A stretch of 64,000 nt of DNA from Spinacia oleracea (lineage: Eukaryota; Streptophyta; Magnoliopsida; Caryophyllales; Amaranthaceae), in NCBI RefSeq assembly GCF_020520425.1, contig NC_079492.1, positions 141,550,361 through 141,614,360 on the forward strand, in the 5' to 3' direction. The notes under the pieces were generated by a model that was given only the letters and a program-made list of their open reading frames with translations, was not told the origin of the DNA and did not search any database. This document shows, in pieces, positions 32,738-44,691 of the stretch. The first letter of the stretch is position 1, and each line of letters opens with the position of its first letter. A program made the translations under genes and the position numbers.

Positions 32738-34035
32738 TATATATGATTATATCATTATATGTATATATTTTCATAGTCGTTATTAGGTTAACGCCATAAA
32801 ATAATCGTTGTTAGGTTCAATGTCATCAGCTCAGCCGCTTTAGATTCAATGTTATCTTAGAGGCTAGCTACTTGCATACTCCTTTGTTAGAATATGACTT
32901 GAATCAGTGTGTTCCTTGTGAATGACCTAGCACGGGGTCTCTAATATAAATCTCATTCAAATCATATAATAGCCGGCTCGTGAAATGCAAAACGTTGACA
33001 AGTTTGGCATTGAGTAATTCTTATCTATACTTGATAATATAGGATAGGATGCAGAAATTTTGGAGATAATTTAAGCAAAATAAAATTTTAAATAATAATA
33101 TAAAAATTATTAATTATATTTAGTAAAATAATTTAAAATATTGGCCAGTTAGCTCACGCAGGCTTGCCCGACCAGGACCGTTTAATAGCGCGTATGGACA
33201 AGCAGTCAATCCCGCAATAAAGGGGCTTGGTTTTTCCAATCTAGGTTTGTTGGACAAAAAAGTAAGCTTAGCGCGGCCGCTATCCATCCAAGCCGGCAAA
33301 TGATCACCTCGCCCTTGAATCAATAAATTAGTTAAATTTTCCGATAAAAATGTATTACTTTAATACTATGTATCATTTTAATTAACGTTTACAGTTTGGT
33401 TTAATAATTATGAGTTTTTTTTAATAGTAGGTAATAGGTTTCATGTTAACATGATGCCATAATGGGTCTCATAATACGGAGTGTGTGTGAATGCTGACAT
33501 GATGGGTCTCATAATACGAAGTATATTAATACGAGGCATTTTTACACAAAAGTTACTCTTTCAATTTTTATAGTTGCAACATGCATGCTAGCTCGTTGTA
33601 TTTACTAAATCCTCCATGGTATCTCAACTTCTCATTTAGCACTCGTCACTATACGTGACAGTTACGTTGTATTTACTAGACCAATTTAGGGATTTTATTT
33701 TTAAAACACACGAGAAAAGCAATGATGTGAAAAGGTTTCTTCTTCACTCCACTTTGGATAATCCTCCTATAAATTAGTGTTTTTCAATTGAAAAGGGTTT
33801 TTTTTAATAATTTGACGAGGAACGTTTCTTTTAGTCAAAATCAAATATGTTGACGATGGGAGCAAATGTTTTCATCCTATTCTATTTTGGTGTTTCTTGA
33901 ATTCAACACCGGTGGTGATTGTGCAGTTTATATTTAAGTAACGGTTTTTACTCCCTCCGTCGTATAATCTATGCTCTTTTAACACTTTGTGTTCAAGGAA
34001 AAAGTGTAAGTTTTTTAAAATACGGAAGAATATTA
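32738..34035. other. Intergenic DNA with a truncated MITE
   Basis: Apart from the GC patch there is no gene. A CTCCCTCCGTCGTATAATCT start at about 33952 looks like a MITE cut short near 34030, where another MITE begins. Confidence 0.45.
33140..33320. other. GC-rich patch of unknown origin
   Basis: About 180 bases have much higher GC than the surroundings and include GCGCGGCCGC. A 67-codon minus frame is open across it (it contains NKPRLEKPSPFIAGLTACPY) but I recognise no protein. The sharp composition change suggests inserted organellar, rDNA or other foreign DNA. No source could be assigned by eye. Confidence 0.4.
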
Positions 34036-34289
34036 CTACCTCCGTTTCAGAAAGTTCTTTACGCTTTGGAAAATGTGTCCAAAGTATAAAAACTTTGACC
34101 GTAAATTCTCACCATTATATAAATTAAAACGTTACATGTAAGATCTTGTTAGATTAGTCTCGGGATGTATTTTCAGAATATTAAATTTTTATGATTTTTT
34201 CACATACGAAATTGGATATTTAGTAGTTAAATATTGGCTTGGAGTTCGTACAAATATTAACTGTAAAGATCTTTTTGAAACGGAGGTAG
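34036..34289. mobile_element. Stowaway-like MITE (CCTCCGTTTC family)
   Basis: A 254-bp element, flanked by TA (34034-34035 and 34290-34291), is the same family and orientation as 25685-25939. It has ends CTACCTCCGTTTCAGAAAG and its complement. Confidence 0.85.
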
Positions 34290-34291
34290 TA

Positions 34292-35935
34292 ATTACGTAA
34301 ATTGGAAGATGTTTTATTAATTACGTAAATTAGAAGATGTTTTCCCCTAAGTTTATTGGGTTAAAGTTTACATTAATTATAAGTGCACTGTCTTGTTTGA
34401 GTTGCTATTAGATAATGGTGGTGTGTGCGTTGGAAGCGTTATTGTTCATTTGTTTGTGTGTTTGTGTAAGCGCGCCTTTGTCCTACAAAGTGTTTCAAGC
34501 ATAAGTTCTTGGGAGTGTTTGAGGATCCTTTGATTTGAGGGGGCTTTTTAGGTGTTTTGAAATTTGTCTCTTAAGGTGTTTTTTTATTTTTGATTTTCCC
34601 CTCTCTTTGTTCAATTAAATTTGACTAAAATTAACTTATTTGAACTTTGAGCTTATCTGAACTTATTTATTTAACTGAACAACATCAAATAAGTTATTTC
34701 AGCCAAATTCCGTTGAACTAAATAAAACTTTATTAAGACGAAACTAACAATATACTCCGTATTATACAATAACTTAAAATTAATATATTAATAGCTTAAA
34801 AGTTAACGTATGAGCTTTCGCTTTTTCTTCCATAAATAAAAGGTTTTGAACCGTTTTAATTAGGCAAAACTAACTTTTACTTTTCCCTAATCGAGTGATG
34901 GGGTCTACATACTACTACAAAGTCCATAATATGGTGGTGACTTTTTTGTCTTGTTAGTGTGAAGATCTTACGCCAGCAATGAGCTATATATATACCGGAG
35001 GAGTGGACTAAGGATGTTACTGAACTACTATTTCGCATAAGTATTTACAGTCAGTTTTGCAGTTTAGATTTATTGTAAGTGAGAAAAGATTATTCCCCTC
35101 AAATAGTGAATTTTTTTTAAGGGAGACCTTCACCTCCAAAAAACACCGAGTAAAATTAATTTGAGCTTATATGAGGTTAAACCTTTACCATTAGAGTATT
35201 AGACCAAACCTTCTTTCATTATATAAATCAAAATACCTAGCAAATCGATGATGATTTTATGATGTGTACGTACACCAAGCGAACCATAAAAAGCACTAAG
35301 TTTTGTTGGACTTTTTAACCACAATTTTATGTAATATGGGGTTCTTAATTATCATTTCTCTTTGACATTTACACCAACATAACTTTTGTTGTAGAACTAG
35401 ACTTTTCTTAACTTCTTCCAATGGAACTTTAGAATTTTAGTTAATTGGAAGTGAAGTTATAATGGTAGTCAAATTCATCAACCTTTTCAAATCAATATGG
35501 AGTTACTTTCTTGTAAGTTATGACGACAACAATTACAATAGGTCATATAATAAACCGACAAATAATTAATTCGGTCTAATATGAATGGGGTACGGTCTAC
35601 CACTCTAAACTATAGGGTACGCATTTTTAGTAAATGCGGATAGTCTTTTTAGTTATACATATTGTATGTTTTGGTATGTATCAATTCCTTGTCTATTCAC
35701 GACTGATTGGATAGGCGTTAATAAACTAATGGTAGTGGTATAGTGGAGTCGAATTGTAGTGTAAGCATTGTCGTAAGAAAACACATGTATCAATTACGTG
35801 CATCGGAACGCTAGTTTTCATCTAGATATCACATTTTTTCAAAACAAAAATTATTACCATCTATCTATACTATATATTAAAAGCGTTTGTAATAAAGTTT
35901 GCGTGACACATAAAAACTACTCCGTATTAAACATG
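34292..35935. other. AT-rich intergenic DNA
   Basis: There is no gene or complete repeat. TCTATACTATATATTAAAAG at about 35864-35890 resembles a Helitron 5' end, but no matching 3' hairpin was found. Confidence 0.4.
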
Positions 35936-36214
35936 CACTACAAGAATTTGTATCTTTAACGACAACCTAATTACGACGGGTCAAAAATCCCGTCGCAAAA
36001 GCCTTTTGCGACGGGGCTAACAACCAAACAATGACGGGAATAACCGTCGCAAATGTCTTTTACGACGGGTTTACGACGAATTTACGACGGAATTTCTATT
36101 AACGACGACCCCCTTTTATGACGGGCTCGCGACAGGAAATCCCGTCGTTAATCAACGATTATTGGCCTTTCGCGACGGGATTTCCCGTCGTTAATAATAC
36201 AATTTCTTATAGTG
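35936..36214. mobile_element. Miniature CACTA element with CCCGTCGTTAA arrays
   Basis: A 279-bp element starts CACTACAAGAATTTG and ends ATTTCTTATAGTG, with a perfect 3-bp duplication ATG (33-35 and 15-17 of the flanking coordinates 35933-35935 and 36215-36217). The inside is packed with both orientations of CCCGTCGTTAA/CCCGTCGCAA-type words, the kind of subterminal array bound by CACTA transposases. It is non-coding. Confidence 0.9.
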
Positions 36215-36474
36215 ATGGTTTGTATAAGTTTTGAACCCCCGACCTTGAGTTTAAACAAAAAAACTTTTACTACTAGAATATGGCATGTTTCATTTTATTT
36301 TTGCAAAAAAAAAAAAACTAATTAAAGGTGAATATTATTAATGTAGTAACTCGGTCGGGCCCAAAAACTAATTCATTACTATTTGGAAGATGATATTTAG
36401 TGGGAATATGAAATTTATGAAGAAAAACAAGTTTGGGGATGAATTGTACTATCTTGCATAAACATTAGGAAATA

Positions 36475-36733
36475 CTTCCTCCGTCTTTTAATACTCGCAA
36501 CGTTTGTTAGTTTCACGCATGCCAATGCACAACTTTGATCATTTATATCTTAAATTCTCTTTATGCAAAAATTATAAAAAGTTGATGTTTTGAAAATACA
36601 CATTGAGACGAATCTAACAAGATCCCACATGACTATGTTTTATCTTATATAAAAAGCACTAAGAATAGTCAAAGTAGATTATATGAATAGTGGCAAAAGT
36701 CCAAACGTTGCGAGTATTAAAAGACGGAGGAAG
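36475..36733. mobile_element. Stowaway-like MITE (ACTCGCAACGTTTG family)
   Basis: A 259-bp element, flanked by TA (36473-36474 and 36734-36735), is in inverted orientation relative to the copy at 20435-20691. Confidence 0.85.
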
Positions 36734-36735
36734 TA

Positions 36736-37745
36736 TCTTATTGTAGGAAATGATACCGTAAAATCTGAAAATGATGATAAAATGTGGGCCGAATATTTGA
36801 TGTATGTAAAGCTGTGACATGTTATAAAACACTGTCTTATAAGCAAAATTCGTCACGGCTATGGTGCAATCGGAAGTGGCGTTGCCCCCCAAGATTTAAC
36901 ACAACGTTCCTCCAAAATGTGCACTCAACTAAAGAGGAATTTGGAACTAATAAGAATGCTCAGAATTTAGATAAAGAGAAGAGAAAGAGAGTTTACTGAT
37001 CCCCAAAACTGATTTATATAGGAACAAAATTTCGTTACCGAAAATCAGATTTTAATAATGTAATTAAAACCGAGAATCAGAATTCAAATGGGAGATTTAA
37101 ACATTTGTAACTGAAAATCTGAAGTTTAACTTTGCAATTAAAACGGAAATGAGAATCAAGGAACCGTTTTCGTAAATCAAGTGACAGTTACGAAGTGGAC
37201 TTTGTAACTGATATGTCTCATAAATGCTGGACTATCCGTTACAACTCGGCCCAAAAAGGTGGCCCCACCACACCGCACACGTGCCACGAACACGAACAGA
37301 ACCAGCCGGACGTGGGAATGCCTCCTTCTAGTCCACTTCAAACATAATAAAGCTTGCTACTTTAAATAAACTAGAGAAAATATCATTTTCCCCTCAATGT
37401 TGGACAACCACATTAACTTTAAATAGTAGGCTTCAAAGTCATCCTTTTGATTTTCTACCAATGTGGAACAAGTCTTTTTTTACAAAATAGTGGAGTTTAA
37501 AACTAACTCTTTGCATTATATCCAACCCTTATTACTTTTCTTCTCAAACTACACTCACTAATGTATTAAATTTGTTTAACTTAAATAAAACGATACATCA
37601 ATTTTTAGAAAAGATCATTAACTAAAAAGTACTCCATAGCTCTTTAATTATGACCTTCGTTTAAATTTATAACATTAATATATAAAATGTCTGGATCGTG
37701 CGAATCGCATGCATAAGCGATATTCTCTTTACTGTCATTTTATTA
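36736..37745. other. Intergenic DNA, unassigned
   Basis: There is no gene. At 37020-37210 the phrase GAAAATCAGATTT / GAGAATCAGAATT / GAAAATCTGAAGTTT recurs, a loose local repetition. Confidence 0.35.
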
Positions 37746-38073
37746 CTCCCTCCGTCCTAAAATTATAGTCATGTTTGAATAAAAATACAGATTTTAAGAA
37801 AAGTGAAATATGTATAGTACGTAAAAAATTGAAATATAATACATTAATGATTAATTTATATGAGAAAATAGAATATAGTAAATGTAAAAAGTAATAAAAT
37901 ACATGTGGAAGCTAGAGTAATACAGTACATGAGAGGTTTTCAATCCATTTTTTTTCTTTTGCGAACCTAAATGAGGATAATGTGGGAAATATTTTTGTTC
38001 AAATAAGAAAATAAGACTATAATTATGAAACGACTGATTTAAAATACATGAATATAATTTTGGAACGGAGGAG
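37746..38073. mobile_element. Stowaway-like MITE
   Basis: A 328-bp element has ends CTCCCTCCGTCCTAAAATTA and complement of TATAATTTTGGAACGGAGGAG, flanked by TA (37744-37745 and 38074-38075). Confidence 0.8.
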
Positions 38074-38742
38074 TATAAAACACACGGTCAAGATTTTCTT
38101 AGTTTTGTACTTCCTTCTAGAAGGTGGGAAGGTGGTTATAATATATGATGATCATGATACAATGAAGCGTCATCCAAAAGACAAAGGACGTACGTAGGTA
38201 CGTTGTGTTGGACGGCCCGTACATCTTCAATCTTGAATCTTGAGTGTTGGATCTTGATTATTGTATTTAACTCCCAACAACAAAGAAATGCAACTCGATC
38301 TCCATCCACCTGCAGATTCATTCCCACAAGGCCTCTAACATGTGACTTTGTGATCCTTGACTATGTTTTCTGATTTTCTACTCCCAACTTTCATTCAATT
38401 TTCTCACAGTTTTTTGTATGTGTGGGCCCCTTTCCCGCACCCCTTTTTTTTTTACCTCTATTTGGCCGGTTCTTACTCTAAACTCTATTAATCTCAATCA
38501 CACACGTTAATCAAATAATAACATAAGCCCTTCAATTTATACACACAATATAATTATTTTAGAATAATATAACAAACAGTCGTAGATTAAGTACGTAGAA
38601 AACAAACTACAAAAACACACTAAAAGATACATATAAATGTGACAGACGGAGGTGTTGTCGGTGTACATTTATATATGACCGTAAAAGAGTCATCCCCGGC
38701 CAAAAGATAGCTCAAGTGGAGCCGTGGAGGATAACACATGAT

Positions 38743-38813
<71 letters not shown>

Positions 38814-39780
38814 CCTACATTAGTCTTCTATACAACTTATGTGTGACTCACGTCTCATACCTAGTAATGTACAACCGTAAACAACACGTTTATGAACGCA
38901 AAACATCCCTAATAAACCGAACTTGGATATAATTTTGAGCTGATCGCTTAGAGCTCGGCACTCAAGCTTAAAGTCACCTAAGTTATCAGAACAAGACAGT
39001 ACTCGGCTCGGCTACCTTACATCCCGACAAAAGGGAAGACACATTACAGTGAACACAGATGTCCCAAATTCCAAGCAAAATGATGATAATGAACCCTGAG
39101 GAAGTAGCAACGTCAATAAAACTTTGAATAGTGTGCTCAAAAAAACCATGTGCGAGCTTGATCACATATATTTCATTGGTGGAGTATATAATTAATTGGG
39201 GAAAGACATTACTCCTTGTATAAATCTGGATCGTACGTTGCTTACTTCTTCAACCTCGATCAGGCTCATCTTCAAACAATGCAACTACTAGATATTTATG
39301 AATAACTCCAATCCTACTTGACTAAATTAACAATAATATATACTCCCTTGCATGAAATGTACCGTGGAGTTGACCCTCAATTTTGTCAACAGCATATAAT
39401 TAAGTACCCACGCATGTTTTACTCCGTATTACTCCATAATTAACATGTAAAACTTTGTTATTTCCCTTATATTCACTTATTTCAAGAAAAATAATTTTAA
39501 ATGATAAATATTCAGGAAAAATAAGAGTTTACCAAGTAAAGTTTATTATTAAAATAAATTTTGATAAATTTAGAAAAGATAAGTGAAAATCAGGTGAATA
39601 GAAAGCACCTTAAGTAAAAATTTAATTGAAACCGGTTACTCTGTATAAGATAATGATGGTTTGTTAGATATAGATTTATACATTTGTCAAACTAAATTAA
39701 AACAATAATCGATCATTAACACGGTTGCTATACGCAACCTTCAATTACTTTGGCGCACCCCTGTAAAAAACCAGAAATAC
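38074..39780. other. Intergenic DNA, unassigned
   Basis: Apart from the TA microsatellite I see no gene, complete repeat or RNA gene. Confidence 0.4.
38742..38810. repeat. (TA)n microsatellite
   Basis: About 34 uninterrupted TA units. The open frame that crosses it (Ile-Tyr repeats) is an artefact of the dinucleotide. Confidence 0.97.
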
Positions 39781-39799
39781 CCTTTTTAATTCTTTGGTT

Positions 39800-39950
39800 T
39801 CTGTATGAAATAGTTAACTATATTTTGTTCAATCTGTATGAAATAGTTAACTCTATTTTGTTCAATCTGTACGAAATAGTTAGTTCCACTATGTTCAATC
39901 TATACGAAATAGCTAATTCTGTTTTGTTCAATCTGTACAAAATGGAAGTG
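39800..39950. repeat. 33-bp minisatellite, 4-5 units
   Basis: A 33-bp unit (GTATGAAATAGTTAACTATA..TTTTGTTCAATCT) is repeated about 4.5 times with 3-6 differences per unit. Since 33 is a multiple of three, one frame on each strand stays open (plus strand: 11-residue YEIVNSILFNL repeats). That plus frame has no ATG before the repeats, so I treat it as non-coding. Confidence 0.8.
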
Positions 39951-40545
39951 TATATTTCATATAAGTTACATGAAGTGACTCGAAAAAAACAGAAAAAAAC
40001 GGATATTACCTCAATTCCAAGGTTTTCCAAGTCAAAAAAAATCGTCTATGTCAATCCAAATACGTATTCTAATTTTATCACGTACACGTTACACTAAAAA
40101 AATTCAAGTTTACGTGAACAAAAATAATAGGGGAAAAGGTTGAGAGAAAGCAATAAAAGTGGGTGTTAGGTTTTTTTTTCAGAATGAAACAAATGAAAGA
40201 AAAAAGGGTTACGTCAAGTAAAATCATGCTGCATTTAGCAATCCCCTATCATTAATTGTAGTACTCCGTATGTGAGAGACTCCTTTTTTCCCTAATGGTA
40301 ATTAAATGTGATTCTGTAATCTGAAATAATTGAAGTATGTACTTCGTAGGTAAAATCAAGAACCTACAAATTAGGAGAATTAATCAATGTGAAATGAACT
40401 TCAATTGAAACATACAATGGTGTGACACTAGGCCACTCTCTATTACAAATAATATAAGAAATTCTCGAAGCCTTCAAATGAATTTTGGTATCTATTAATA
40501 CTAGTTTAGAATTTGTAATGGTCTATAAAGACCTTAGTGTTATTA

Positions 40546-40784
40546 CACTACAAGAATTTGTATCTTTAACGACAACCTAATTACGGCGGGGCAATCAACC
40601 AAACAAAGACGGGAACAACCGTCGCAAATGTCTTTTACGACGGATTAACGACGGGATTTTCCATTAACGACGGCCCCCTGTTATGACGGATTCGCGACAG
40701 AAAATCCCGTCATTAATCAACGATAAATGGCCTTTAACGACGGGATTTCCCGTCGTTAATGGTACAAAGTGTTAGTATGTAGTG
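40546..40784. mobile_element. Miniature CACTA element, second copy
   Basis: A 239-bp relative of 35936-36214 starts with the same bases (CACTACAAGAATTTGTATCT) and has the same CCCGTCGTTAA-type words, but ends TATGTAGTG. The flanking triplets (TTA and TAG) do not match, so the right end may have been altered. Confidence 0.75.
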
Positions 40785-41005
40785 TAGGTTTGTAAGACTC
40801 TATATTATGCAAGTTTGAGCTTATGTAAAAAAAAAACCAATAAATTTTGTTTTTGGAGAATTGACATTTTCCTATAATTGGTTAAGACTAAGGATATATG
40901 CACGATATGTCCAAAAAAAAACTAAAGCGGATGTGGGGTTATTTTTTACAGTAATCAAAACTAATTCATTAATGAAACAGTCAAACGGCATTTAAAGTAG
41001 ATATT

Positions 41006-41361
41006 TTTCCCGACCCTTGTTATTCTTTACGTTTGGTATCATGCAAATGAATTAACAACTAATTAATATTGATAAAGATTCTTTTTTTATTTATCTAAAC
41101 AATGTAAATTACGTTTATTGATAATATATTCACTTTTATCCAAAATATGATATTAGAAAAGTGTGAGAGATGTAACATTTCAATGGGAAAGTGTGAAAGG
41201 TTAGTGTACCAATGATTTTAATTAATTAAAATAATCATTTGCATGATTTGACAGAATAGAAAAGACATTTATAATACACTGTAAAAGAAAATAATTTAAA
41301 TGTAAAGATTAAAATGGGACACTAGAACCAAAAACCTAAAGAATAAAAAGGAACAAAGGGA
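41006..41361. mobile_element. Diverged Stowaway-like MITE
   Basis: It shares TTCTTTACGTTTGGTATC and AAAGAATAAAAAGGAACAAAGG with the elements at 1626 and 31652. The ends are degenerate. Confidence 0.6.
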
Positions 41362-41850
41362 GTATATTTTAAGCATAAAATAATTACATTCAATTACGAA
41401 GGGAGTACTAAGTTTATCATCTCAAAGGTGGTAATAATGAACATTAATAACCACTTAATGACGTATAAATGTGTGTTTGGAGTTAAAGTCGCTACCCTTA
41501 ATCAACATAGTCGTAAACTCGTAATTCATTACTACTCCGTATTATACTACTCCGTAGTACCTACCAAACGTGACAAGAGAGTGCAAAATGCAAGTTAAGA
41601 TCGTCATCCTTCGCCTATATTCTGCACAACTTATTTATTTATTTATTTTTTATAATCAAATTAATTTATTGATAAAAAATCATACGACATCAATATACAT
41701 ATTTTAATCTAACAAATACATAAACAATTGAATCAATTAAAAACCTTCATTTCATGATAGCTACAAGCCTACGTCGTAGTAGCTTAATTAAGTTAAATGC
41801 TCAATAATAAATATTATGGAAGTAAATACTCCAGAAAGATGAGAATTTGT

Positions 41851-42755
41851 CCAAAGCTATAGAAACTAGCCGACCAGCAATAAATAAAAGTAAGTTGAAT
41901 GGAAAAATGTCAAAAAGAAATTGGTATTATTTTTATTTTTTGGCAATAGATCGAGAAATTGAATATTGTCCTGAAAATTCCATAATATTCAAAGCTAATT
42001 CGATATTATTCATGCTCAGTCAGTTAAAATTAGTACGTTTACGTAGTACTACGTACAAACATTGGAAAGATATTTAGCATTAAGTTATTAGCATTATATG
42101 AAGTACTAATTTTGAAGACAATTATCAAAATATAAATTACAAAAATTCAATGGAAATCACTTCTTTTTCTTAATGGATAATTATTGTTCAATAAGACTCA
42201 TGCTTATAATTCTAATACGTCACAATTGTTTACCTACTTAAAGATTAAGCAATGTATTTAGAATTAATGGATAACCTTAATATAGTACGGAGTATGTCGA
42301 TAGATTTTAACTTTAACTTAGTTCAGAAAAATAAAAACAAAAATTAACTTCGGCTTTGCTAATGATTATATTTCCTTTGTTAAATTGTTTATTATGACTA
42401 GCATTTTCTGCTCCAGAATAAATCAATTAAAATTTGATCGGAAAACATGCTAGATAGACTTATTTCTTAGTCTAATTCATTTGATGATTTTATTATTTGA
42501 ATCATTTTTCTCGAGCTTTACAAGGAGGAAACCTCATATACGTTTCTAAAGGGGTATTTTGTATTTAATCTATCCCATTGAGCCAAATCGTTGCAACTGA
42601 TGGATGTTCGAAATAAAACAATTTTAGAAAAAATAAGTTAAACATTGGTAAGAAAGATTGGAAAATGTCCAAAGCTATAAAAACGAGCCGACCAGTAATA
42701 AATAAAATAAAGTTGGAAGTATTAAAAATGTCAACAAGAAATTAAATATTGACAA
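41851..42755. repeat. Pair of direct repeats of about 85 bp
   Basis: The stretch at 41851-41935 (GTCCAAAGCTATAGAAACTA..) recurs at 42668-42752 (GTCCAAAGCTATAAAAACGA..) with scattered differences. The roughly 730 bases between hold no gene. Confidence 0.6.
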
Positions 42756-42879
42756 ATATTTAAATAAAAAAAGGAGAATAGAAGAAAACATTGTTGGGCC
42801 GCGTCCGCCCATGGTAAAAGGAGCTTATCCTGTACTCCAATACTCCGTCTTCTTTCTTTCTTTCTTTCTTCGCAAATAC

Positions 42880-43180
42880 TCCATCCGTATTTATTTAAGG
42901 AATACATTTGTCTTTTCGGACCGTATTTATTTAAAAGATATTTATCATTTTAGTAATTTATCAATCCCATCCTATCATTAAATAATCTATATAATATATC
43001 TTATGTCCCACCACCCTATTAAACAAATAATTTCAGAACTACATCTTACCACGACCCCTAAAATGACATGGTGCCACTTGTTTTACTTATTACTCCGTAA
43101 AATATTTACCCAACTCCACTTATTTATTATTTTATTTCATTCGATTCTTTCTTTTAATATCCGTATCCGATCAAGTGTAT
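42880..43180. repeat. MITE remnant upstream of the DUF1442 gene
   Basis: CTCCATCCGTATTTATTTAA at about 42880 looks like one end of a Stowaway-type MITE; the other end near 43160-43180 is degenerate. It sits about 400 bases before the start codon, so it is part of the promoter neighbourhood. Confidence 0.4.
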
Positions 43181-43249
43181 TCCGAGAAAGGTAGGGTAAA
43201 ATCATACACGTTGGATTTGCGGCAGACATACACCCACACACACATCCCT

Positions 43250-43579
43250 TACAATTTGTCATTTGTCAACTCTCATTTTCTCTCTCCTCCTTTTTTTTCT
43301 CTTTAAAAGGGGGAACAGCTGCCCCCCTTAAAAGTCGGTTGCTTCTTCTCTTTTTTTCCCATTTTCACACTTTTTCCTTATTCATCAACTCTTTTTTACA
43401 ACTCTCTTTCGCTCTCTATACTTTCTCTCTCTAAGTAAGCTCTTATCATCTACGACCACCAGCGAGAAACACCACAGATTTAAAGGGATATAATCGCCAA
43501 CTACTTACTTGATCAACGTTACTCAACCAAGATTTATTTAAATATAGGAGTATCTTTTTGAAAGAACAAAAAGATTAAA
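43250..43579 (+). promoter_or_regulatory. Promoter and leader of the DUF1442 gene
   Basis: The region is CT-rich (several TCTCTCTC runs at about 43274-43440), typical of plant core promoters with Y-patches, followed by an A-rich leader ending AAAAGATTAAAATG. A weak TATA-like TTTAAAAG lies near 43301. Confidence 0.4.
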
Positions 43580-44691
43580 ATGAAGGTGGTTTGGTCTCCT
43601 GAAAATGCTTCTAAAGCTTACATCGACACCGTTAAATCTGTAAGTTTTTTTCTCCTTTTTTTTATATAATTCAATGGATTTTCTGAAGAAAAATAAACAT
43701 AATTTTTGAGTTTTGTGTAAATTAAGTTCATTACTTATCTTACTCTATTTTCTTCAACAAAAAGTTTTCATTTGATCGTTATCGTTATGTGATGATGAGT
43801 ATCCTTTTAACAAAACAAAAAATAAAAACACTTTTAAAAAGCTGGTTAAATGGGACAAGTAAATTTTTGATTAATATTTTTTTTACTCTATCGATTTTTG
43901 AAAACAACTACGGTTTTCTGGTCGAGTTTTTGAAAATGGCAAATACAGTATAAATTTTACGTTTTAGGTTTACAATTTCTATATTTTTTTTAAACTTATA
44001 TTTGGTCTGACTAGTTGTTTTACAAGAAATTGGATGTACGGAGTAAAATTCTAACGATTTTTATTTTATTTTTTTGAAATGGCAGTGTGAATTATATCAA
44101 GAATCAGGAGTAGCAGAATTAATATCAGCGATGGCAGCAGGTTGGAATTCAAAGCTAATAGTAGAAACATGGTCACATGGTAATTTCACACCTCGAAGCA
44201 TCGGCCTCGCAATCGCAGCTCGTCACACGAGTGGCCGACACGTGTGCGTAGTACCCGACGACCGTTCTCGCAACGATTACATGCAAGCCATGTCCTCCGC
44301 CGCAGCCGGCGTACCATTACCGGAGATTATCGTCGGAGAACCTGAAGAAGTGATGGCGGAAATCGACGGCGTTGACTTTTTAGTGGTGGATAGTCGACGG
44401 AGGGATTTTTCAAGGTTTTTGAGGTTAGCTAGGTTGAGTAGTCGAGGGGCAGTTTTGGTATGTAAAAATGCTGAGGTTAAAACGTCGTCGTTTGGGTTTA
44501 AGTGGAGAGGTGTTCTAGATGGAGGGAAGTATCGTGTAGTACGCACTGCTTTCTTACCTGTGGGTCCAGGGTTAGATATCGCACACGTGTCAACATCTAG
44601 TAGTTCTGTTGCATTAACAACGAAGAAGAAGCGTTGGATTCGACATGTCGACCAGATTTCTGGTGAGGAACACGTCATCAGAACCATCTGA
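43580..44691 (+). CDS. DUF1442 family protein (221 aa)
   Basis: The exons are 43580-43639 (20 codons) and 44086-44691, joined in phase 0. The start MKVVWSPENASKAYIDTVKS followed by CELYQESGVAELISAMAAGW is the family hallmark. The middle part (IGLAIAARHTSGRHVCVVPD, then IVGEPEEVMAEIDGVDFLVVDSRRRDF) resembles the beta/alpha layout of a Rossmann-type methyltransferase fold, but no catalytic role is established for the family. There is no signal peptide or membrane segment. Exon 2 is GC-richer than its surroundings, as expected of coding DNA. Confidence 0.93.

Noticed and set aside
35864-35935. Helitron starting at TCTATACTATATATTAAAAG
   Set aside because: No hairpin-CTRR end in the right orientation was found downstream, so a single end is not enough.
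38738-38932. Open frame of alternating Ile and Tyr
   Set aside because: It is produced entirely by the TA dinucleotide microsatellite.
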